From the NCBI GenBank assembly GCA_022376925.1, contig JAIOJX010000026.1, positions 251,345,330-251,409,329 on the forward strand: DNA of 64,000 nucleotides. Direction: 5' to 3'. Under the pieces are notes generated by a model. That model was not told the DNA's origin. It saw nothing but the letters and a program-made list of their open reading frames with translations, and ran no database searches. Positions 1-13,400 of the stretch are shown here, one piece after another (the stretch's first letter is position 1; each line of letters opens with the position of its first letter). The DNA comes from Tragulus kanchil. Its lineage: Eukaryota; Chordata; Mammalia; Artiodactyla; Tragulidae. The translations under genes were made by a program, and so were the position numbers.

Positions 1-877
1 AGCTCCCCTCTGCTCTCTCCTGCCTCCCTCCTTTATCAAGGGCCCTGAGGTTTTGCCAGACCCCAAGAAGGCTGTGCAGACAGTTTCCAGACTGGCTTCT
101 TGGTCACCAGACCCAAAGCCGCAGTTTTCAGTCTTGTCTCAGGCCCGACACTCTGGATCAGTCGTGTTCACAAGCCTGACACACTTCCCTGGACATGGGC
201 AGATTTTGCCAACTCCTTCCCCTCCACGGGGCCTTGAGCGATTGTGTGTGTTGATGTTTCTAAAAGCACTGTACCGACTGCAGCAGCTGGCAGGGGTCCA
301 TCAGGAGTGCATGGCTCCGAGGGACTTCAGTGCAGAGGAATTAGCTGCACCGTCTCTCCTCCACCCCCTTCCATTTTACTTGGGAGAATGCATTGATGTG
401 AAAATTAGAGTAGGTATAATCTTGAATTTGCTCTAATTTCTAAATGGGTAATTCTTAGAAAATATATGTGCTACAATAGTTCAACCCTCTTAGGGCTGAC
501 ACAGAAATGAATATCCTCAAATATGCTTGTGATTCAAATAACACTGTAATAAACTACATTTGAGGTCTGTTGTCCTAGCAGTCTTGATATAAATTACAGT
601 ATCGGTAGCTTTTAATTTATTGTTAGTCTGGGCTGTGTCCTAAAAGGAATGGTAGTAACTGGCATGTGCTAATAAATATGGAGGTAGAAATATTTAAACC
701 TTTTATAAATAAGGGAAATAAAGCACACGTGTAACCATCCTTTGTGCTTATAAGTTACTGTAAACATACTTAAGCTGAGCTTCCCGGTAGCAGAAGTAAG
801 AGAAGGAAGTGTGATGAAGAGGAAGCGTCAGCGTTTTGAGAAAGTGAAGTTCTTCTCAAGTACTAAATTCTAAAAAC
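1..877. other. PKP4 intron, left edge of window
   Basis: AT-rich after about 400. I see no exon, RNA gene or clear repeat. The exon before 1238 must lie left of the window. Confidence 0.6.
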
Positions 878-1237
878 GCTTTGTCACAGAGAACACTGAA
901 TATGAGATGATACAAGAACCACAGTTTTACAGCCTTCACATTTGTGCGTCATATTTGTGACCCTTGGTTGGATTGCACCCCTCCTCCTCACAGAGTAACT
1001 CTCATTTGCTTTGTAAAACTTAAGATAAGGAACGACTTGGTAATATATTGCCAGAGCTCACCTATGTTCACTAAGTATTTATTAGAGGTCAGTCTCCAAC
1101 CTAGGTGTAAATTTAGGCCGTAGATTAGGTTTGGAACAGACTGAGTTCCCATCAATTAATGTTAATTGTTCATTTCATTACTGAAACTGCAGGATTTCTA
1201 ATTGATGGTTTGATTTTTTTTTAATCTCCATCTTTAG

Positions 1238-1421
1238 GAGTTCTGTGGAATTTGTCCTCATGTGATGCCGTAAAGATGACAATCATCCGAGATGCTCTCT
1301 CGACCCTGACAAACACTGTGATCGTTCCACATTCTGGATGGAATAACTCTTCTTTTGATGATGATCATAAAATTAAATTTCAGACTTCGCTCGTTCTGCG
1401 TAATACGACGGGTTGCTTGAG
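1238..1421 (+). CDS. PKP4: PKP4 coding exon (window exon 1): armadillo repeat segment VLWNLSS..GCLR
   Basis: 184 nt. The acceptor is tctttag and the donor is gtaaat. The exon begins with the last two bases of a Gly codon and ends with the first two bases (AG) of an Arg codon, so its length is not a multiple of three. It encodes [13 protein letters not shown] through TTGCLR, an armadillo helix pair with the typical LWNLSS motif. A second, identical exon copy lies at 2324-2507 inside a tandem duplication. Including both would shift the frame, so only one can belong to the functional gene. Confidence 0.95.
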
Positions 1422-4400
1422 GTAAATTTCTTTTTCTTACTTGTCTGTAATTAAATAATATGTGTCATAACTAAGTTGATTTTAGGATGATTTGTTTCAT
1501 TTTCATTATTATCTGTCTAAGTTTCCAAGTTTGTTTCGAAATTTAGACCACTGGACTCTGTTCACTTATAAGGGAAACATTGTGACAGCCTAGTGGCTTG
1601 ATAGACATTTTCTTATAAATGACTGTTCTGTAGATTAGGCAAAAAATCCTTTCAGTCTGAAAACTTGCTGCCAGAATTCCAGTGCTTTGCACTTTAACAG
1701 TATTTTTCTGGGTGTTACATTCTGACTGCTAATGTGTTTACAGCCTGGTTTTTGTTTAAATTCAAAATGTGGAAGTATTGATGAAGACAGGTAAATAAAT
1801 AAAATTACAACCAGTGTCATTTTTTAAAAAATAGGGTGACGTAAGGGTTATTAGGTGGGTACTTTGATGGTCAGGTGAGGAGGTCAAGTTTGAGCTTAGA
1901 TCTGAAATACCAGAGGAGCCGCTCACATAAGGATGGGGTCAGGCGTGAGGGGAGGAGGAGGACAGCTTTGTCACAGAGAACACTGAATATGAGATGATAC
2001 AAGAACCACAGTTTTACAGCCTTCACATTTGTCGTCATATTTGTGACCCTTGGTTGGATTGCACCCCTCCTCCTCACAGAGTAACTCTCATTTGCTTTGT
2101 AAAACTTAAGATAAGGAACGACTTGGTAATATATTGCCAGAGCTCACCTATGTTCACTAAGTATTTATTAGAGGTCAGTCTCCAACCTAGGTGTAAATTT
2201 AGGCCGTAGATTAGGTTTGGAACAGACTGAGTTCCCATCAATTAATGTTAATTGTTCATTTCATTACTGAAACTGCAGGATTTCTAATTGATGGTTTGAT
2301 TTTTTTTTAATCTCCATCTTTAGGAGTTCTGTGGAATTTGTCCTCATGTGATGCCGTAAAGATGACAATCATCCGAGATGCTCTCTCGACCCTGACAAAC
2401 ACTGTGATCGTTCCACATTCTGGATGGAATAACTCTTCTTTTGATGATGATCATAAAATTAAATTTCAGACTTCGCTCGTTCTGCGTAATACGACGGGTT
2501 GCTTGAGGTAAATTTCTTTTTCTTACTTGTCTGTAATTAAATAATATGTGTCATAACTAAGTTGATTTTAGGATGATTTGTTTCATTTTCATTATTATCT
2601 GTCTAAGTTTCCAAGTTTGTTTCGAAATTTAGACCACTGGACTCTGTTCACTTAAAAGGGGAAACATTGTGACAGCCTAGTGGCTTGATAGACATTTTCT
2701 TATAAATGACTGTTCTGTAGATTAGGCAAAAAATCCTTTCAGTCTGAAAACTTGCTGCCAGAATTCCAGTGCTTTGCACTTTAACAGTATTTTTCTGGGT
2801 GTTACATTCTGACTGCTAATGTGTTTACAGCCTGGTTTTTGTTTAAATTCAAAATGTGGAAGTATTGATGAAGACAGGTAAATAAATAAAATTACAACCA
2901 GTGTCATTTTTTAAAAAATAGGGTGACGTAAGGGTTATTAGGTGGGTACTTTGATGGTCAGGTGAGGAGGTCAAGTTTGAGCTTAGATCTGAAATACCAG
3001 AGGAGCCGCTCACATAAGGATGGGGTCAGGCGTGAGGGGAGGAGGAGGACGCACATTCTAGGCCGAGGGAATAAGGGTTGTAAAGACTCTGGGACAGGTA
3101 GGGATTTGAGACTGGTTGCTTTGTGGGCAAGGTGCAGGGTGGTGCCAGGTTATGTCGGGTTTTTTACATCAGAGAAAAGAGTTTGTACCACATGCCAAGT
3201 GCCATGGGAAACTGTCCGAGTGGTTTGATCACGGGAGTGGGGCTGCCTACTGACCGTGAAGTAGGGGACGATGGGGGCTGCAAGGTGAGGCTGGGCATCA
3301 GTGCAGGCAAATGACGAGAGGAGCTGAGACCAGACACTAGAGAGAGGTCGGCAGAGTGGGGTATGTTGTGGAGGGGAGACTGACAAGTTCTGCTCGTGGA
3401 TTGACTGTGAAAGGCAAGGAAAAGGGAGGAAATAAGGACCGTGCCTAGATCTGTGGCTGGATCAGCTGGGAGCACGTGAGTGCCTTTGATGAGGTCAGGT
3501 GGACAGGAGCGGGGAACAGCTGAGGGCTTTGACTGGTCCACGCTGATATGTCTAATTAGCTACCCATATGGTAATGTCAGGAAAATGAGTCTGGAGTTCT
3601 TGAGAGGGGTTGCCCTAAAGACAGACATTAGGGAGTCATAGATCCCTAGGTTGTGGTAAATCCAAGGAGCAGAAGGAGGTCACCCTTCTGCTAAGGAGAG
3701 GCAGGGACCAAAGTACCCCAGGGCACCCCCAGAGGGACCCACAGGCAGAAGAAGCTGTGAAGAAGATAGCAGATGAGAGGAAAGCCAGAGGGACGCAAGT
3801 CCTCTTAGAGGAAGAGAGGAGGGCAGCTGTGGAGTGCTGCTGAGGGGTGCCCGCGGACGACAGCAGCAGAGGGAGCGTGGGTGAGAGCAGCCTCTGGCCT
3901 CAGAACAGCCAAGGTGAAGAGAGAAGTTACTCCCCAGGCCCCTGACCCAGACTTGTTTTTACACAATCTCAGAGTTAGACTAGACCCCTTGTTAATGTTA
4001 CGTAAAATAGAACCTTATAATTTGTTATCAATTCACAAAGTTGAATTGATAGTAAAATTTGAATATAGATGAGACCTGAAACAGTTTTTAGGTTTTTAAT
4101 CATTAAAAAGATGAGAAAAGTTGGAGCATGAACAGGTGTTTCTATTTAAATAGAAAATTTTAGACAAGAAATGATGTTTCTCTGTTCATTCAGGAAGCGT
4201 TTGTGACCACCTGCTACATACAGAAGATTTTAATAGGTGCAGGGACTGCAAAGACCATGTGGCCTCACAAGGGAAGGGAACGTGTCTGAATGTGGCAGTC
4301 CTGTGTGGCTCACAAACGTCCCGAGATATGGTGGGCGCTTGGCTGTTGTTTCCTGTGTAGGAGCTCATGTCTTCCTCACAGCAACCCTGTGAGGTCATTA

Positions 4401-7400
4401 CTCTTATTCCCCCTTTTTTTACATACAAGGAGACTCAGAATAAGCCCCCAAATAATTATTTTAGGTTAGAAAGTGGCCTGTCACCAGAGATACAAAGTTC
4501 AGCTGCCCCTGCTATCTTCTGTCTGTGGCTAACGGGGGGCTGGCTGTTATTGTGAGCTCTCGAGACACTAACATGCAGGCTCCAGACCCCTCCTCAGGCC
4601 GGGTTTATGTGCTGTTCTGTTGTCAGGTCTCAGATCCTAAGGGAAGGCTCCGCCGCTAATGAGTTCCCCTGTCTCTGCCTGTGCAGGAATCTCAGCTCTG
4701 CGGGGGAGGAGGCGAGGAAGCAGATGAGATCCTGCGAGGGGCTGGTGGACTCGCTGCTGTACGTGATCCACACGTGTGTGAACACCTCTGACTACGACAG
4801 CAAGGTCAGTGAGAGCCGGCTGGAGAGGACGTCAGCTGCCGACCACTGCTGGCTGCGTGCCGGTGACTCTGGCTGGAATGCTCAAGCCTCTCCTCCTTGT
4901 TAGGCTATACTCCAGATTAAAGGGAGACTGTCTCTAAAAATTACAAGTTAACAGAGACAAGAGAACCTACAAAAAATAGCCTTAGAACCATGCAGCTGAG
5001 TGACTCCGTGTGGTAAGAACCTCAGCAGAGTCCAGACCTTCTCTGTGATTTTCCTGGCTCGTTGCCAAGGTGATTGCCCCACTAACGTTCCCTCTGATTC
5101 TGTATCCCCTGCTGCTAAGTATTTACTGGATAAAAGTTCCTGACTGAGGCGCTGGAATCCACCCCCTTCTCTGCCCAACTTGGCTCGGTACTGAAGGATG
5201 CCCCTTTCTGCATCCTGGGTTGCTGCCTTTCATCTGCTCCATCTGTTCCCAGCATCAGCCCCTTACGTCCCCTCCTACTTCCTCCATCGTGGCCCTTGCA
5301 TAAGGTGTTCTGCTCATCATCCAGGGTCTGCCCTGGCATCAGGGGCTGGGGAAGGTGAGAAGCAACAGGAAAGAGGGACTAAAAGTGTCATGAGTCCCCA
5401 GGTGGGCCAGTCACGTGTTGTTCAGGGTGATCTAGACAAAGGCCACAGGTGGGTCTGAGAGGGAAAGAAGCGTGATGAGTGGTAGACTGTGGAGGAGAAA
5501 TTCCAAGTGGCAGCCAGGTTTTGATTTGAGCTTCACTGAACCAAAAGATCTGCCTATGAAATTGAGAGGAGTAAACAGGTTGGGAGGGGAGAGCTTGCTG
5601 GGCAAAGCTGAACTTGGTTTTTGACACTCAGTTGAAGAGACAGGTGGCCTCCCAATTAGAGGTGTGATAGAGACTCTGGGGAGCAGAAGACCATGTACAG
5701 GAGACAATGCACAGAGAAACAGATCGTGGGACTTTCCACAGAGGGGAGAGGTGGGAGATGGCACCTGGGGAGGGGCTGTGCTCGGGGGGAGGGCTTGGTG
5801 GCACCTGCTGGCACGTGAGGAGTCCCGGTGGTGAGGAGGGTGGCGCTCTGGTAGCGTGGGTGCTGTCCCACCGCGGCAGCTCAGAAGCAGAAACCGTGGG
5901 CGCCTTCCCGTCCAGAGCCGTGCGCATTTCACTCAGCGTGAACTTGGATCCTCGGCAGAACTGCGGGCGGCTCTGCACAGTGTCGGTTGGCGTCCCACCC
6001 GCCAGTCTGGAATCAGAGTTCTGGCTTCAGACTCTAGGTTCTCATACATGAAAAGCAGTTTCTTCATATTCTGCATTTATTGTCACGGGTATTCGGTACA
6101 GAAGTGTCTCTAGCCCTGCGCTGTGTTGGCTTTCAGACCGTGGAGAACTGTGTGTGCACCCTGAGAAACCTGTCCTATCGGCTGGAGCTGGAGGTGCCTC
6201 AGGCCCGGCTGCTGGGGCTCAACGAATTGGACGACTTACTCGGGAAAGAGTCTCCCAGCAAAGATTCAGAGCCAAGCTGCTGGGGGAAGAAGAAGAAGAA
6301 GAAAAAGAGGACGCCGCAAGAGGATCAAGTAAGCATTTTATTTGACATGAAACTTTTAAAGTTTCATTTCTCTAGAAGTAAGAAATCTCATATTTGGCAA
6401 GAAAGATTTTTCTCATGAGGCAGTGTTTCTGCCTAGCTCTAGCTAAGTCCAACAGAAACAGATGTTCTCAGATGTTGACTCCTGTGTTCACTTTGCCTCC
6501 CCTGATGCGTGCTGTTTGTCTTTCAGTGGGATGGCGTCGGTCCTATCCCAGGACTGTCGAAGTCCCCAAAGGGGGTGGAGATGCTGTGGCATCCGTCAGT
6601 GGTAAAACCATATCTGACCCTTCTAGCAGAAAGTTCCAACCCAGCCACTCTGGAAGGCTCTGCTGGATCGCTCCAGAACCTCTCTGCTGGAAACTGGAAG
6701 GTAGGATGCCTTCCACCTGTCCCCACCTCCTAGCAGTCAGATCAGCCATGATCAACGGAAATGGTTGAATCAGTGGGGATCCAAGGATGACTATGGCATA
6801 GCCCTTCCCCATGAGAAACTGAAGGCAAGAGAGAAACATACAGATTGAGTCCGTATTGCGTAGACTCCACAGGATATGTGCAGTGGGAGAGAGCATCTAA
6901 CCCAGCATGGCAGGTGAGGGAAAGGCAAGGAAGGAGGGGCACCAGGACATAGAGAAGGGTTCCTGGGGGGATGGGGCTGCCCAAGTGGACCCTTGAAGGA
7001 TGAGCAGAATGAAGCCTGTACAGTGTGAGGTTCAGTGCAGAGAGACTGAGCCAAACGAAGGGACAAGAGGGACAGGCCTCACAGTGAGGGTGTCATGGGC
7101 CAAGGCTGCAGGCTGGTAGCTGAGATGTGGAGGGAGGCGAGGAGTGCCCCTGTTGGAACTGGGCCTCAAGACCAGGCCTGACGGCCGAGCTTCAGGAGCT
7201 GGAACCTGACCTTCCAACCAGAGGGGCCGTTGAAAGGGTTTAAGCAGACAGGCAGCATAGACAAGCTGAGCTGGACACTGTTGGATCCATCTGCAGCTGC
7301 CCTGAGGGTGAATTTGAAATAAGAGAGCAGCCGAGGCTGGGATTCTTCTTTTGGGGGGCACTGGCGAGAGAGGCCGAGGGCCTGAATTAGACTAAGGTTG

Positions 7401-10400
7401 GGCCGCCGTTCCTTTCTGACACTTGCAGAACAGACGTGTGGCCAAGTTTCTACCTCCACTCATAGCTGTGTGACTTCACCAGGAGAATTGAAGGTGATTT
7501 CCTTCTGCCTAGCTCTAGCTAAGTCCAACAGAAACAGATGTTCTCAGATGTTGACTCCTGTGTTCACTTTGCCTCCCCTGATGCGTGCTGTTTGTCTTTC
7601 AGTGGGATGGCGTCGGTCCTATCCCAGGACTGTCGAAGTCCCCAAAGGGGGTGGAGATGCTGTGGCATCCGTCAGTGGTAAAACCATATCTGACCCTTCT
7701 AGCAGAAAGTTCCAACCCAGCCACTCTGGAAGGCTCTGCTGGATCGCTCCAGAACCTCTCTGCTGGAAACTGGAAGGTAGGATGCCTTCCACCTGTCCCC
7801 ACCTCCTAGCAGTCAGATCAGCCATGATCAACGGAAATGGTTGAATCAGTGGGGATCCAAGGATGACTATGGCATAGCCCTTCCCCATGAGAAACTGAAG
7901 GCAAGAGAGAAACATACAGATTGAGTCCGTGTGGAGACTCCACAGGATATGTGCAGTGGGAGAGAGCATCTAACCCAGCATGGCAGGTGAGGGAAAGGCA
8001 AGGAAGGAGGGGCACCAGGACATAGAGAAGGGTTCCTGGGGGGATGGGGCTGCCCAAGTGGACCCTTGAAGGATGAGCAGAATGAAGCCTGTACAGTGTG
8101 AGGTTCAGTGCAGAGAGACTGAGCCAAACGAAGGGACAAGAGGGACAGGCCTCACAGTGAGGGTGTCATGGGCCAAGGCTGCAGGCTGGTAGCTGAGATG
8201 TGGAGGGAGGCGAGGAGTGCCCCTGTTGGAACTGGGCCTCAAGACCAGGCCTGACGGCCGAGCTTCAGGAGCTGGAACCTGACCTTCCAACCAGAGGGGC
8301 CGTTGAAAGGGTTTAAGCAGACAGGCAGCATAGACAAGCTGAGCTGGACACTGTTGGATCCATCTGCAGCTGCCCTGAGGGTGAATTTGAAATAAGAGAG
8401 CAGCCGAGGCTGGGATTCTTCTTTTGGGGGGCACTGGCGAGAGAGGCCGAGGGCCTGAATTAGACTAAGGTTGGGCCGCCGTTCCTTTCTGACACTTGCA
8501 GAACAGACGTGTGGCCAAGTTTCTACCTCCACTCATAGCTGTGTGACTTCACCAGGAGAATTGAAGGTGATTTCCTTCTGTTACCACTCTAAGCAAGTTC
8601 TCAGAACTTTCAGATGTCATCTGACAACTTCTCAGACAAACCTGTAGAAGTTTCCGGACAAGTATATTTTAGTAGAATTATTATACTGCTTGTTTTTGAC
8701 TACTTCCTCCACCACCATCTTCCCAAATTAAAATTGTTTGGCATTGTTTTTTCCGTGAGAGTGAAAAGCCTTGCACTGCTAGCATGCAGCCAGCTGCTCT
8801 CATGCTTCAACATAAATGACTAGGCCTCGTGCTAAGCCACCGTGGCTATTCTGCTGTTGTTCTCAGTGTGTGTATAACTGAATCACTTTGCGGTAGAACA
8901 GAGATTGGCCCACATTGTAAATCAACAATTATGTAGTTAATTTTAAAAATTACAACTGCTGATACCATCTAAGTGCTGGCTCCAGAGCTAGACCCCTGGT
9001 TTTGGATCCTGCCCTACCCCGCTTACTAGCTGAGGGTCTCAGTTCTTTCTGTCCTCAGGTTTATCATCTGTAAAATGGAAGTAATACCTGCCTCATTATG
9101 TGGTTTCAATGATTAAGTGAGATAATAAATGTGGAGGACCTAGGACAGCGCCCGGCATAGAAGTGTTCATGGATATTTCTGTTGGTGACTCAGTGTTCAC
9201 CTCCGCAGTGTCTTACGACCTGAGAATCATTTGATGATAAATAAAAAAGACAGTAATTAAAATAGATACAATTTGAGTTGTAGAATTTTATTTTCTTGGA
9301 TCTTCAGTGAATACAAGTTAAATGGCAAGGTTGTTTAAAATATAAACATTTTATGGAAGTTATTTTAAAGATATCTAAAATAGTAAGTCAAAACACTGGA
9401 TCCTCATTTAGAAAGCAAGATAATCACACCAGAGTTGTGGTTAGGCAGAAGCTGTTTGGGAAGCGGTGTTGGCGGTGACTTTCCAGAAGGGAGGCGCTCG
9501 AGGTGAGCTGAGCGGGCTGTCTCCAAGAGAGACAGGCGTTGGTTCTATCCTTGCTGGTTTCAGAGGGAGAAGCTGTCCGAGCTGCCCAAGTCCTTTACCT
9601 GATAGCCAGTCATGTATTCTGTCTCTGCCACAGATTTCTTTTGATTTAGAAAGCAGGACTGTTGACTTCATCTGAAGAAAGCTGATCAGATCTTTGAAAT
9701 ACATCTTTTCCTTTTATTTATGTTTTTAAAATAGTCTGTTGATATTAAAGAAACCTCAGTCATATATGCTTATGCTGAAAATAATACAAAGGGCTGGCAG
9801 ATCTTTGTCCTCGTGTCTTGACCCCAGCAGGAAAGCATTAAGATGTTTTATAAGCAACATGTTTCAACTCTCCTAAATTTTGAAAGATAGTTTGCATTGG
9901 TAAAAATGTCAGTGAAAGCTCAAAACAAGATTAAAGACCCATTTTCAAATGTTACTTTTTCTGTTTATTTGTTTCCTTGATGACTTCGTGTTCCTTTCCA
10001 ATTCATCTGGTGCCCAAGCTGACTCACTGTACAGACTTGCCTGTTAATCATGAAAGAAGTTCTTGACTGTGGATTTTGAAAAAGCAGCAGCAGCAGCTAA
10101 CTAATCTTGAATACGAAAGCCTTTGCCCACAAATATACTTATTTCTTCACCAGTGTATATGAATTACGACCTTCATTGCTCCTGGAGAATTCTTTTTCTT
10201 CTGAGGCAAGGGATTTTTTTCCAAGCAGTTTCTTTGAATGGTTATTAAACTACAAATATTGTTGCAGAACGTACAGGAAAAAGCTCACTGGATAGAGACA
10301 GGTTCTCCTTTAATGTGCACTGATCAGTTAGGCTCTGCCATCCTATTTATAGCCTCTGGACCTGGCATGGGGCCAACTGCAGAGAAGACACGCCATCCGT

Positions 10401-13400
10401 CCTTAATCATGTTTATGTAGCTGAAGTAGAAAGTAATCACTGCCTTCTCTTTTCTGCACAAAAATATCTGCCAGATGGCGGTTTGAGGTTTCCAGGCTTT
10501 GGGATTTCTTTTTAAATCAGTCATCCTAGCTTATCTTTCTCTCAAACTGGTTTTCTCTTGACTGGCATCGGTGATTTAATCTCCAGTTGGAAAGAAAACA
10601 TTTAACCTATTAGTTCATCTTCTGAGAACATCCTTTCTAAGTGACAGGAATGCTAGAGAGTTGCACTCTGTCTCATATCACTTGTTACCTCGTTTTGTCT
10701 CCTAGTTTGCAGCGTACATCCGAGCAGCCGTCCGCAAAGAGAAAGGGCTCCCCATCCTTGTAGAGCTTCTGAGAATGGACAACGATAGAGTTGTTTCTTC
10801 CGTGGCAACTGCCTTGAGGAATATGGCCCTAGACGTTCGCAACAAGGAGCTCATAGGTATGTTCTGATGAGCAGGTGAGCCCTAGAGAGAAATGACTCTT
10901 CTTTTAATTTATAAAAATATGACATTTAAAATGATTAGCAGCTGGCTCCCAGTTCCTAGTTTCTTAGCATATTTGGCACCCCTGTGTATGTCCTTTTTGA
11001 CCATTCCTTTTCAGCAAGAGGCAGGCTCTTTAATTCAGCATTGGGAAGGTAAATGTTCAAAAAAAATCCCCAGCAATTTCAGTCATACATTACAAAGCTA
11101 CTTGGTAGATTTGATGTGTCTCTTTGCCAAGAGAGATACATTACTGGAACAACAAGAACAGTTTAACACTTCCTTTTCTGATTTTTGCTAGTTCACCAAT
11201 ACCACCATGTTCTCAATAAAAATTTTTTTAAAAATCACATGAACAGTTTTAGCTTTTCCCTCTCTGATCTGTATAAATGCTCACCCCAAAAATGAACTGT
11301 CCCAAGGCCTAACCCCAGGACAGCATCAGGATGAGAGAGGCAGGTGAGCACATAAGAGTACAAGATCCTAGGAGGCATTCACCAGCGGGTCCATCCAGGT
11401 GTTGGGCTAGCACATCACTGAACTTGAGAATAAGCGCCTCTTCCAAGCTCTGCACCCTTGGTAGTTTAGCTTGCTTGCCTCCTGGGAATGGCAAGCAGAG
11501 TGTGGCATGCAGGAAAGATCAGAGAGCTCCCAGTGAACCTCAGGTTAAACCCTGGATCTGCTGCTCACTGGCTATGTAACCTGGGGTGGCCTGTAAGGAG
11601 CCCACCAGGCTCTATTCGTTTATCTCAGTTGAAAGCTCTTCCTTAGTTCCCATGTCTTAAAGGGAGCTGCCATGCCTGCTCTCCTCACCATGAGCTTGCT
11701 GTGAAAGTACAAGCTCCACGCCAGTTCCATGGCTGATGATGAGTCAAGGGAGAAAGAGAAATTAGATAAGACCTTATGTGGATTAGTGAACATTGGTGGA
11801 ACTCATTAACATACACCTGCCATGAGAGAGGGAGAGAGAACAAAGGAACACGGGCAGTGAGGTTTACCTTAGAGCATGACTGTGAGGATTCTCTGTGGCC
11901 CCTCACACAGTGCCTGGCAGAAGTGTTATTTTAAATTATTGCCTGGATTATCCTGTTCTTAAGACACCATTCCTCCTTGGGGCTAAATTGTACCCCCATA
12001 GAGAGGAAAGCAACTTCTTCCACATCCTATTCATAGTCCAGCTCGTGTCAGATTCCAGAAGATGTGTTTAATAGCTCTTAGTTCCCACATTTCCTTGACA
12101 GAAATTCTCTTGGTCCTTAAAGAGATATTTTTAAGGTATTTCTGTTACATCGCTATTATTTGAATTATTTGCAAGACACCCATATGGTTTGGGAGTACTT
12201 AATGCTAAAAAATAACGGGTTGGCCACACACACCTGGAGGCCCATCATCCCACACCTGGGAGGAGACCAATGGGAGAGCAGAGGATGCCAGGCAGCTCCG
12301 TGAGAGCCAGGACCTGTGGGTGGCACCCACGTGCATTCTGGGCCCGGCCCTCCCTCAGTGCCTGCCTGCATTCCCCTTTTAATCTTCCACAAACATTTTC
12401 TCTCTCCAGTGATAAGCATTGTTTTACCCAGCGTCACTTGCTGTTTAGTGGATGCACAAGTCACTTGTTCTTGTTTGTCCATGAAGATCCCTTCCTTTCT
12501 AGGCAGACTGAGCCCCTCCCAGTTTCAGTATCTGTCTCTGAGTCACACAGCAGTTCTGTTCCTAAGAACCACTCCCATTGCTCATTCTTCAAGTTCAGCA
12601 CTAGCAGCAGACTCTCTCCAGGGCTAATTTTTCATGAGGAAATAGTTTTGTCAGTTCACAGAAGTTCCTGGGTACTCACCTGCTTCTGACCAAGCCAGGG
12701 GGCTGGGCTGCAGGCTACGGTCACTCACAGACGGAGTGAGGAGCCTGAGCTTCTGAGTGCAGTCTAAAACTGTGCCTTAGCAAAACGACAGATGACATGT
12801 CATGGACCTTTTGGTCATTCATGAGTATTCAGAATCACCAGTGCTAACCTATCATCTGTTCATAAAAACCACATTTGTCTTCCAGCTCACAGTGTCATCA
12901 CTGTTTTTCCACTCTTCGTAAAAATGGTCATTCTGTGAAGAAGCCCAAGTCTTCCTTTGACGTGCTATAAATTATCAGCCTGTATTCAGACCCTGTCTTC
13001 TCCTGCTTACCACTGTGCATAAATAGGTCTTCAGTAATAACACAGTGCCTGGCAGAAGTGTTATTTTAAATTATTGCCTGGATTATCCTGTTCTTAAGAC
13101 ACCATTCCTCCTTGGGGCTAAATTGTACCCCCATAGAGGAAAGCAACTTCTTCCACATCCTATTCATAGTCCAGCTCGTGTCAGATTCCAGAAGATGTGT
13201 TTAATAGCTCTTAGTTCCACATTTCCTTGACAGAAATTCTCTTGGTCCTTAAAGAGATATTTTTAAGGTATTTCTGTTACATCGCTATTATTTGAATTAT
13301 TTGCAAGACACCCATATGGTTTGGGAGTACTTAATGCTAAAAAATAACGGGTTGGCCACACACACCTGGAGGCCCATCATCCCACACCTGGGAGGAGACC

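Larger units (their letters stand above)
878..3050. repeat. Tandem duplication 1 (about 1.09 kb, x2), includes PKP4 exon 1
   Basis: Copies at about 878-1964 and 1965-3050. I see only a few differences, for example one extra g near 946 and ttataaggg versus ttaaaagggg near 1570/2655. One unmatched base (a) sits at the junction. After copy 2 the sequence continues uniquely (gcacattctagg). Confidence 0.95.
6428..8580. repeat. Tandem duplication 2 (about 1.08 kb, x2), includes PKP4 exon 4
   Basis: Copies at about 6428-7503 and 7504-8580, meeting at a ttctg microhomology. The main difference is tccgtattgcgtagac in copy 1 against tccgtgtggagac in copy 2. Confidence 0.95.
8581..10705. other. PKP4 intron between exons 4 and 5
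   Basis: Contains the L1 and MIR remnants near 8.9-9.2 kb, then AT-rich unique sequence. Four CAG units occur at about 10084-10097, too few to count as an expanded repeat. Confidence 0.5.

Noticed and set aside
10084..10097. CAG repeat in a PKP4 intron
   Set aside because: Only about four to five units, within normal background.
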